Below are positions 58,727-64,000 of a stretch of DNA of 64,000 nt, piece by piece (within the stretch, counting starts at the first letter, position 1; each line of letters starts with the position of its first letter). The notes below the pieces were generated by a model. The model was not told where the DNA came from. It searched no databases and was given only the letters and a program-made list of their open reading frames with translations. The position numbers and the translations under genes are program-made. This DNA is from Streptomyces sp. CNQ085 (GTDB lineage: Bacteria; Actinomycetota; Actinomycetes; Streptomycetales; Streptomycetaceae): contig NZ_JAJFAU010000008.1 of NCBI RefSeq assembly GCF_022614595.1, positions 1-64,000 of the forward strand. Reading direction: 5' to 3'.

Positions 58727-59919
58727 GCCCGGTGTCCTCCGACACGGCCTCCCGACCGGGACCCGAACGGGATCCGGACACCGAATCCGAAACCGACACC
58801 GACGCGGAAACCGGTGCCGAAACCGGCATCACCACCGACGCCGGACCGGAGACCGAACCCGGCGCCGACACCAAAGCCACCGCCGACACCTCCGGCGCAC
58901 AGCCCGAGTCCGCGCTCTCCCTCCCCCTGGAGACGGTCGCCGCCGCCGCGCCCGGCCCCGCGGTGGCGGTCGTGGCGGTACGGGCGGGCGAGTCCCGGCT
59001 GCTGTGCCGGGGCGCGTCCGCCACCACCCGCTTCGAGCTCGGCTCCGTGACCAAGACGTTCACCGCCCTGTTGCTGGCCGAGGCCGTGGCGCGGGGCGAG
59101 CTGGGTCACGACGACCCGATCGCCGGACGCCTTCCCGCGGCCGCCGTCCCCGAGGGGTACGGCGACCGGATCACCCTCGCCCATCTGGCCTCGCACACCG
59201 CCGGGCTGCCCATCCTGCCGCCGGGACTGCTGCTGAATGCCTTGCCCCGCTTCTACACCAACCCCTACGAGGGCTTCACCCCCGACCACCTGCTGCACGC
59301 CCTCTCCCGGACCCGGGTGCGCCGCCCTCCCGGGCAGCGGGTGCGCTACTCCAACTTCGGCGTCGGGCTGCTGGGCCGGCTGCTGTCGGACGCGGCCGGC
59401 GCCCCGTACGGCGAGGCGCTCGCCACCCGGCTCCTCACGCCGATGGGTCTGGCCGACAGCACCTGCGATCCCGAACTGCCCCAGGCCACCGGTCACTGGC
59501 ACGGCCGCCCCCGCCCGCCCTGGCGCATCCCGGGCCTGCCGGGCGCGGGCGCACTGCGCTCCAGCGCCCGCGATCTGCGGCGCTATCTGGAGCTCCTGCT
59601 CTCCCCGCCGCCGGAGACGGGCGAGATCCTGCGTACCGCCCTCCACGACGTCACCCGCCCACGGGCGACCGCGCCCGGCGGCGACCGGATGTGCCTGGCC
59701 TGGAAGGTGCGCACCCTCACCGCCCGCGACGGCGGCGAGTTCGACCTGCTGTTCCACTCCGGCGGCACCCGCGGCTTCACCTCCTTCGCCGGCTTCTGCC
59801 CGGCCGCCCGCATCGGTCTGGCGGCGGTGACCAACAGCTCCCCCACCCCGCGCGGCACCTTCATCCGCACCGCCTACCGCACACTGCGCGACCTCGCCTC
59901 CGAGATCCCCGCCCGCTGA
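58723..59919 (+). CDS. Serine beta-lactamase-like hydrolase (class C / esterase EstB type)
   Basis: 398-aa penicillin-binding-fold hydrolase. Active-site SxxK is in ELGSVTKTFTALLL, the YxN motif is YSNFGVGLLGRLL, and the KTG-equivalent is HSGGTRGFTS. Residues ~10-60 form an acidic Thr/Glu/Asp-rich low-complexity linker. No signal peptide is evident, so it is probably cytoplasmic and an esterase, amidase or peptidase rather than a secreted lactamase. Last gene of the four-gene operon. GTG at 58723 (GTGA overlap) is taken as start; GTG at 58732 is possible. Confidence 0.88.
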   Translation: MSPVSSDTASRPGPERDPDTESETDTDAETGAETGITTDAGPETEPGADTKATADTSGAQPESALSLPLETVAAAAPGPAVAVVAVRAGESRLLCRGASATTRFELGSVTKTFTALLLAEAVARGELGHDDPIAGRLPAAAVPEGYGDRITLAHLASHTAGLPILPPGLLLNALPRFYTNPYEGFTPDHLLHALSRTRVRRPPGQRVRYSNFGVGLLGRLLSDAAGAPYGEALATRLLTPMGLADSTCDPELPQATGHWHGRPRPPWRIPGLPGAGALRSSARDLRRYLELLLSPPPETGEILRTALHDVTRPRATAPGGDRMCLAWKVRTLTARDGGEFDLLFHSGGTRGFTSFAGFCPAARIGLAAVTNSSPTPRGTFIRTAYRTLRDLASEIPAR

Positions 59920-59937
59920 CCCGCGCCGGGGCCGGCC

Positions 59938-60429
59938 CCGGCGGTCGGTGAAGGCGGCGTCGTCGAAGCCCTGCTCGGCGGCCCGCCGCAGCAGGTACGT
60001 CTTGGCCGCCTCGCCGACGAGCTTGACCGCCGGCAGAGAGCGCTCGTGCTCGAACGCCGCCAGTACCAGCGGTCCCTCGGGTCCGGAGGCGGGCGGTCCG
60101 GTGCGTACCAGCATCCCCGGTTCGGCGTCCGCCGCCGTGAACTCGCCCGCCGGGGAGTACACCACGGCCGTCAGCGACACGTCCTGCGGCCCGCCCTCCA
60201 GCGCCGCCCGCAGACGGGACCGCACCCGGTCGTCGGACAGCGCCCGGCCGTACAGCTCCAGCGATGCCGAACGCAGCCGCGCCAGGTGCAGGTCGAGCCC
60301 CCGGACCCGGCCGCCGCGCACCCGCATGGCGGTGAAGTGGGCGTGGTCCGCGAAGGCGAGCGGCGCCGGCTCTCCGGCGGTGGCGGTACGGCCGTCGCGG
60401 TGGACGACGCAAGAGGTCGATGAGGTCAT
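59938..60429 (-). pseudogene. Class IV aminotransferase, 3'-truncated
   Basis: The first ~164 codons encode a fold type IV PLP-dependent enzyme related to branched-chain and 4-amino-4-deoxychorismate lyases: FADHAHFTAMRVRGGRVRGL, DLHLARLRSASLELYG, and KLVGEAAKTYLLRRAAEQGF, ending DDAAFTDRRGR. The sequence then loses all family similarity exactly where the convergent hydrolase operon ends; the rest of the frame is antisense to that gene. The missing ~100 residues hold much of the PLP-binding region, so it cannot be functional. A rearrangement joined it to the operon. Confidence 0.75.
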
Positions 60430-60532
60430 GTGCCGCTCCGAGGCTCGGGGCCCGCAGGTTCGGGGGATTCAGGGGTTTCAGGAAAAGGGCCGGCGGACGC
60501 GGAATGCCCGCTCGCGGGACGACGTCAGGGCC

Positions 60533-60546
60533 TCACACCGGTGTGA
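60533..60546. promoter_or_regulatory. Palindrome upstream of the MerR gene
   Basis: tcacaccggtgtga is a perfect 14-bp palindrome 28 bp before the MerR start and about 100 bp upstream of the divergent aminotransferase remnant. A MerR operator is the natural guess. Confidence 0.5.
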
Positions 60547-60574
60547 AGGTCAACTCCCGGGAGGGGCAAGGCAC

Positions 60575-61045
60575 ATGCTGATCGGGGAGCTGTCCCGGCG
60601 CACGGGGGTCGGCACGAGGCTGCTGCGGTACTACGGGGAGCAGGGGCTGCTCACTCCCGGGCGCGGCCCGAACGGCTACCGCGCGTACGACGAGGACGCG
60701 GTGCTCACCGTGCGGCAGATCCGCGCCCTGCTGGACGCGGGCCTGACCACCGAGGTGATCCGCTCGGTGCTGCCGTGCGCCCGGGGCCCGGAGCCGGGCT
60801 TCGAGTGGTGCGCGGATCTGCGGGGCTCGCTGGGAAGGGAGTTGGCGGCGATGGAGGAGCGCATCGGCGAACTGACGTGCAGCCGCGACGCCCTCGCCGC
60901 CTACCTCGCCCGCACCCGAGCCCCGGGGCCGCCCGGACGCGGGGCACCGCCTGCCTGTGCCGGACGCGGAAAATTCCACGAACCCACGGCCGTGACCCCG
61001 GATATGCTGCCTCGTCCTACGGAGGAGCCAGGGGGTACACCGTGA
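60575..61045 (+). CDS. MerR-family transcriptional regulator
   Basis: 156-aa regulator. N-terminal winged helix MLIGELSRRTGVGTRLLRYY, YGEQGLLTPGRGPNGYRAYD, then VRQIRALLDAGLTTEVIRSV and a coiled-coil (LGRELAAMEERIGELTCSRDALAA). Cys residues at LPCARG, EWCADL and LTCSRD could bind a ligand but do not form a classical metal site. Coupled with the GNAT gene by a GTGA overlap. The C-terminal ~30 residues are low-complexity. Confidence 0.93.
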   Translation: MLIGELSRRTGVGTRLLRYYGEQGLLTPGRGPNGYRAYDEDAVLTVRQIRALLDAGLTTEVIRSVLPCARGPEPGFEWCADLRGSLGRELAAMEERIGELTCSRDALAAYLARTRAPGPPGRGAPPACAGRGKFHEPTAVTPDMLPRPTEEPGGTP

Positions 61046-61587
61046 GCACCAGCAATCCGCCGTTTCCCGACCGGATCGAGCTCACCGGGGAAGGACTCAT
61101 CCTGCGCGACTGGACGGAGGCGGACGTGGCCGCGATGCCGGATCTGTTCGACCACCCCGACATCGCCTACTGGACGCCGATCGTCTCGCCCTTCGACGAG
61201 GCGGCCGCCCGCGCGCGGCTCGGCCGGGCCCGGCAGCTGCGGGCGGACGGCGTGGCCGTACTGCTCGCGATCACGACCGACGGCCGCGCGCCGCTCGGCG
61301 AGGTGATGCTGCGCCGCGCCCACGAGGGTACGGAGCTCGGCTACGCGGTCGGCCCGGCGCACCGCGGCCGGGGGCTGGCCGTGCGGGCGGTGCGGGTGAT
61401 GGCCGCGTACGCCTTCGAGCGGCTGGGCGCGGAGCGGGTGATTCTGGAGCTGGAGGCGGAGAACGCCGCCAGCGTCGCCGTGGCCGTCAGGGCGGGCTTC
61501 AGCCGGCTCGACGTGCCGCTGATCGAGGGGCAGGAGAAGGGGCGGCCCTACGTCCTCCAGACATGGGGTCTGCGGCCGGCGCCGTGA
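61042..61587 (+). CDS. GNAT-family N-acetyltransferase (RimJ/RimL type)
   Basis: 181-aa acetyl-CoA-dependent acetyltransferase. The segments LILRDWTEADVAAMPDLFDH, ELGYAVGPAHRGRGLAVRAV (acetyl-CoA P-loop) and ERVILELEAENAASVAVAVR with AGFSRL follow the RimJ/RimL order. Substrate unknown: a protein N-terminus or small molecule. Start GTG at 61042 has GGAGGAG about 14 bases upstream; coupling to the MerR gene probably aids initiation. Confidence 0.93.
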   Translation: MSTSNPPFPDRIELTGEGLILRDWTEADVAAMPDLFDHPDIAYWTPIVSPFDEAAARARLGRARQLRADGVAVLLAITTDGRAPLGEVMLRRAHEGTELGYAVGPAHRGRGLAVRAVRVMAAYAFERLGAERVILELEAENAASVAVAVRAGFSRLDVPLIEGQEKGRPYVLQTWGLRPAP

Positions 61588-61742
61588 GGCCGCCCGGGCG
61601 GGAGGAGCGCCTCGGCGGGCCACCCCTCGGCCGCGCGGTCCGCCGGGCGGTGTGCCGACCGCTCCGGAGGGCCGGAAACCCGGCCCGGAGCTCGGGTGCC
61701 GGGGGTCGGGATCCGGGATTCGGCCGAAGCGGCCGACCTGCC

Positions 61743-61774
61743 GCTCAGCCGCTCAGCCGCTCAGCCGCTCAGCC
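61743..61774. repeat. Tandem array of four 8-bp units (gctcagcc)
   Basis: Four perfect copies of gctcagcc, covering the stop codon of the convergent enoyl-CoA hydratase gene. The unit differs by one base from the array at 7171-7202. Confidence 0.9.
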
Positions 61775-62449
61775 GCCCAGGCTGAGCGGGATCTCCTCGG
61801 CGCGCAGCTCCGCGACGACCGGGCCGTACATCCGGGACTTGATGGTGCCCAGGGTGGGGCTCGCCTTGGCCGTCAGGGAGGAGGCGATCTCGATCGCGGT
61901 GGACCGGACGGCGTCCTCCTCCACCGCGCGGTCGACGATCCCGGCGGCCAGCGCGTCCCGCCCGCCGTAGCGGCGTGCGGTGGTCATGCACTCGTGGGCC
62001 GTCCGCGGGGTCAGCCGGGCCTGGATGAGGGCGGACATCCCGGGGGTGAAGGGGATGTGGATGTCGGCCTCGGGCAGGCACCAGAAGCCCCGGTCGGCGC
62101 GCATCACACGGAAGTCGTGGGCCAGGGAGAGCATCGCGCCGGCGGCGAAGGTGTGGCCCTGGAGTGCGGCCACGGTGATCAGCGGCAGGGTCAGCACCCG
62201 GGCGAAGAGGTCCTGGACGCTCGCGGCGTACTCGGCGGCCTTGCCGGTGTTGGCCAGTAGCCATTCGAGGTCCAGGCCGTTGGAGAAGAACTTGCCGGTC
62301 GCCGCGGTGACCAGGGCGCGCGGCCCCTCGGTCTTCTCCACCTCGTCCAGCAGGGCGTCGACGGAGGCAAGCCAGTCGGGGTGGAAGCGGTTCTCGCCGT
62401 CCCCGAGGTCGAGGACGAAGACGTCACCTTGGCGGTCGAGCGCGGGCAT
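61769..62449 (-). CDS. Enoyl-CoA hydratase/isomerase family protein
   Basis: 226-aa crotonase-fold enzyme. KFFSNGLDLEWLL and LQGHTFAAGAMLSLAHDFRV form the oxyanion hole; FWCLPEADIHIPFTPGM matches the delta3,delta2-enoyl-CoA isomerase subgroup, with Glu in PEAD as likely acid/base. Slightly shorter than average. Its last codons and stop lie within the octamer repeat, so repeat-number changes would alter the C-terminus. Not obviously linked to the polyketide cluster. Confidence 0.9.
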   Translation of the reverse strand: MPALDRQGDVFVLDLGDGENRFHPDWLASVDALLDEVEKTEGPRALVTAATGKFFSNGLDLEWLLANTGKAAEYAASVQDLFARVLTLPLITVAALQGHTFAAGAMLSLAHDFRVMRADRGFWCLPEADIHIPFTPGMSALIQARLTPRTAHECMTTARRYGGRDALAAGIVDRAVEEDAVRSTAIEIASSLTAKASPTLGTIKSRMYGPVVAELRAEEIPLSLGG

Positions 62450-62762
62450 GGCTGCTCCTTCGGGCGGGAGTGGGACCGGCCGTGCCCGCTCGCGGCCTTC
62501 CCGAGCGGAAACCTACTGACCGGTAACGACGATGTCCGCATGCTACCCAGCCACCTCCCGGAAGGCACCCCCGGCACCGGGTCGTCGAATCCCACTCATC
62601 GGACGAAAGGGTCCTGGCACATGCCTTGCGGGGGTGCCACCGGAGAGGAAACCCGCGCTCTCCCCGGGCGAAGGCCCAGGCCGGTAGCGTGCCCGGGCCA
62701 CGGCGACGAGGAGACCTGATGGAACAGGGGCAGGGGCACAGCGGCACGGGCGGCGGTCCACA
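62450..62762. other. Intergenic region with no gene seen
   Basis: Upstream region of the enoyl-CoA hydratase gene plus the degraded downstream part of the LPMO remnant. No intact gene, RNA or strong hairpin recognised. Confidence 0.4.
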
Positions 62763-62963
62763 GACCGTCCCGGAGGTCGGCGCCGTCCCGGTTGTCGCGG
62801 TACAGGCCGTTCCAGTTCCACATGGCGTTGGTGTCGGCCTGCCACGCCTGCCGGCACATCGGGGCCTACTGCATGGCCGGGTTATGGCCGGGTTCTGGAA
62901 GTCGCTGCCCCGGCGCAGCTGGCAGCCGTAGTCGCGGGAAGCGGGATCGATGACCGAGCCGTG
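62763..62963 (-). pseudogene. AA10 lytic polysaccharide monooxygenase (chitin-binding), remnant
   Basis: Minus-strand fragments spell the N-terminus of a mature AA10 LPMO: HGSVIDPASRDYGCQLRRG then SDFQNPA, and in another frame MCRQAWQADTNAMWNWNGLY then RDN. The His at 62961-62963 would be the copper-binding N-terminal residue, directly after an Ala-Ser-Ala cleavage site. The frames are separated by a tandem 11-bp duplication (62873-62894) and an in-frame TAG. Signal peptide and C-terminal half are missing. Non-functional. Confidence 0.82.
62873..62894. repeat. 11-bp tandem duplication inside the LPMO remnant
   Basis: atggccgggtt occurs twice head to tail (62873-62883 and 62884-62894), shifting the frame of the LPMO remnant. 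It is a simple slipped-strand event. Confidence 0.9.
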
Positions 62964-63063
62964 GGCGGAGGCGGTCCCGGCCGACCGGGCCTGGAGCCTG
63001 GCCGCCGTCTCCGTCGACGCGGCCGCCGGGGCGTCCGGCGGCTCAGGCGCCCGCTCCACCGGC

Positions 63064-64000
63064 CTACGAGCCGCCGGAGGCATCCCCCCGCCTTCCCCCG
63101 TACAGCCGGTCGAGGCCGACGAGCAGCACCTCGCCGTCCGCCTCCGCCGCGCGCAGGGCGGGGGTGAAGCCGGCGCCGGAGTAGCAGGCGGGACGGGTGC
63201 GCGCGGTGTCCTCGCCGTGGGCGGCGAGGTGGGCGATCAGCCGGCGCAGCCGCTCCAGGTGGGTCACGTCCAGCACTTCCTCCCAGCGAGCCAGCCCGAC
63301 CGACAGCAGTGCGCCGGGGTGCTCCCCGGCCGGTCCCCGCACCACCACCTCGGCGGCGGGTACGGCGTCCGGCGGAGGGTGGGCCGGGGAGCCGTGGAGC
63401 GCCGTGACGGGCGTGTCCCCGAAGACGCCGGGGCCGGCGTACTCCACCGCCCAGTCCCGGCACACCTGGGCGAAATGCGGTGCCGCCACCCCCGCCTCGA
63501 AGGCGGGGCGCGCCCGCCGCCACAGCGTGGCGGCGTCCTCCCGCTCGGCCGACGGGCACCGCGGCCGGACGACCCCGTACTCGAAGGCCAGCAGCGGCTC
63601 GGCGATCCGCAGCCGGGTGACGTTCGGGCGCAGGGCGTCGGGGGAGGCGTCGAGCAGGCCGCTCCCGTGCAGCAGTTCCAGGCCGCGGGAGACGTCGGGC
63701 AGCGGGACCTCCACGCGCTCGGCGATCCCGCCGGGCGTGGAGTGCCCCGAGGCGACGGCCGCGAGCACGGAGTGGCACAGGGCGCGGTCGAGGTGACCGG
63801 TCTCCTCCAGCACCAGCAGCCGCGCCTCGCGGTACAGGGGCACGGCCGGGTCGAGGACCGTACGGCGCACCCAGGCGTCGAAGTCGTCCGGCCCGCGGGG
63901 GGTGTCACCGCGGGCGTGGTCGTACCGGTAGGCGGGTGTGCCGCCCACCACGGCGTGCACCAGGAACGCCGTGCGGGGGTCGTCCAGGCCCCACATGCGC
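63064..64000 (-). CDS. Archaeal-type ATPase with DUF234-like C-terminus, partial
   Basis: The C-terminal ~310 residues of an AAA-type ATP-binding protein related to archaeal ATPase/DUF234 proteins; the nucleotide-binding half lies beyond the right edge. Recognisable: AFLVHAVVGGTPAYRYDHA, DFDAWVRRTVLDPAVPLYRE, a winged-helix region (CHSVLAAVASGHSTPGGIAE) and RLRIAEPLLAFEYGVVRPRC. The DUF234-like end contains ACYSGAGFTPALRAAEAD. The proteins are common in streptomycetes, with no established substrate. No start is visible in the window. Confidence 0.78.
   Translation of the reverse strand, partial: RMWGLDDPRTAFLVHAVVGGTPAYRYDHARGDTPRGPDDFDAWVRRTVLDPAVPLYREARLLVLEETGHLDRALCHSVLAAVASGHSTPGGIAERVEVPLPDVSRGLELLHGSGLLDASPDALRPNVTRLRIAEPLLAFEYGVVRPRCPSAEREDAATLWRRARPAFEAGVAAPHFAQVCRDWAVEYAGPGVFGDTPVTALHGSPAHPPPDAVPAAEVVVRGPAGEHPGALLSVGLARWEEVLDVTHLERLRRLIAHLAAHGEDTARTRPACYSGAGFTPALRAAEADGEVLLVGLDRLYGGRRGDASGGS

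Noticed and set aside
62596..62859. An intact 87-aa gene starting MCRQAWQADT
   Set aside because: It is the second-frame fragment of the broken LPMO gene, with no ribosome-binding site; the rest is out of frame.
1..64000. CRISPR arrays, insertion sequences, integrases or rRNA genes
   Set aside because: No regularly spaced repeats of CRISPR size, no transposase or integrase motifs and no rRNA-like sequence were seen on reading. Short tandem arrays are 8-, 11- and 19-bp units without spacers.

Overview
The window is very GC-rich, uses GTG/TTG starts freely, and has the densely packed genes and protein families of an actinomycete. It is almost certainly a Streptomyces or close relative. Everything below comes from reading the sequence and from knowledge of the families; no database search was run.

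Left flank (1-9181): ordinary chromosome. A cut-off probable D-Ala-D-Ala carboxypeptidase start, inorganic pyrophosphatase, a ThrE-type exporter, a DinB/DUF664 protein, a WhiJ-like triad (XRE-DUF5753 regulator, HATPase anti-sigma-like protein, DUF397 protein), an ArsR regulator, an MreB-like protein and an SRPBCC protein.

Centre (about 9473-56382): a roughly 47-kb type II polyketide cluster. It has a minimal PKS (KS-alpha, CLF, ACP), an acyltransferase, an acyl-CoA carboxylase beta subunit with a distant epsilon subunit, an ActIII-type ketoreductase, a didomain aromatase/cyclase, an ActIV-like metallo-beta-lactamase-fold protein, a SnoaL-like protein and SRPBCC and ABM proteins. A starter-unit block holds a fatty-acyl-AMP ligase, an acyl-CoA dehydrogenase, an ACP-AT didomain whose AT serine is glycine, a phosphopantetheinyl transferase, a KASIII-like enzyme with serine in place of cysteine, citramalate synthase and an alpha-methylacyl-CoA racemase. 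Oxidative tailoring comes from three P450s with a ferredoxin and its reductase, a flavin-dependent monooxygenase with a flavin reductase, an epoxide hydrolase, an SDR and an MDR reductase. Export and self-protection are two MFS pumps, a VOC protein and an AlkZ-type DNA glycosylase. Inference: the product is a DNA-reactive aromatic polyketide with a branched short-chain starter. No sugar-biosynthesis or glycosyltransferase genes are seen.

Two features stand out. First, a SARP gene sits in the cluster, and at least thirteen promoters from 14.6 to 56.4 kb carry paired heptamers with 11-bp periodicity, most followed 8 bp later by a -10-like hexamer. This defines a regulon and the cluster limits. 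Second, beside the SARP gene lies a RiPP-like pair: a 122-aa protein with a nitrile-hydratase-leader-like segment, and a fused E1-like/YcaO cyclodehydratase. A two-component system follows. A YcaO pair inside a type II PKS cluster is unexpected.

Right flank (56628-64000): a translationally coupled operon of unknown function (a 60-aa peptide, two unrecognised helical proteins, a beta-lactamase-like serine hydrolase), then a class IV aminotransferase gene truncated at the end of that operon, a MerR/GNAT pair, an enoyl-CoA hydratase, an AA10 LPMO pseudogene broken by an 11-bp duplication and a stop, and an ATPase with a DUF234-like C-terminus cut by the window edge.
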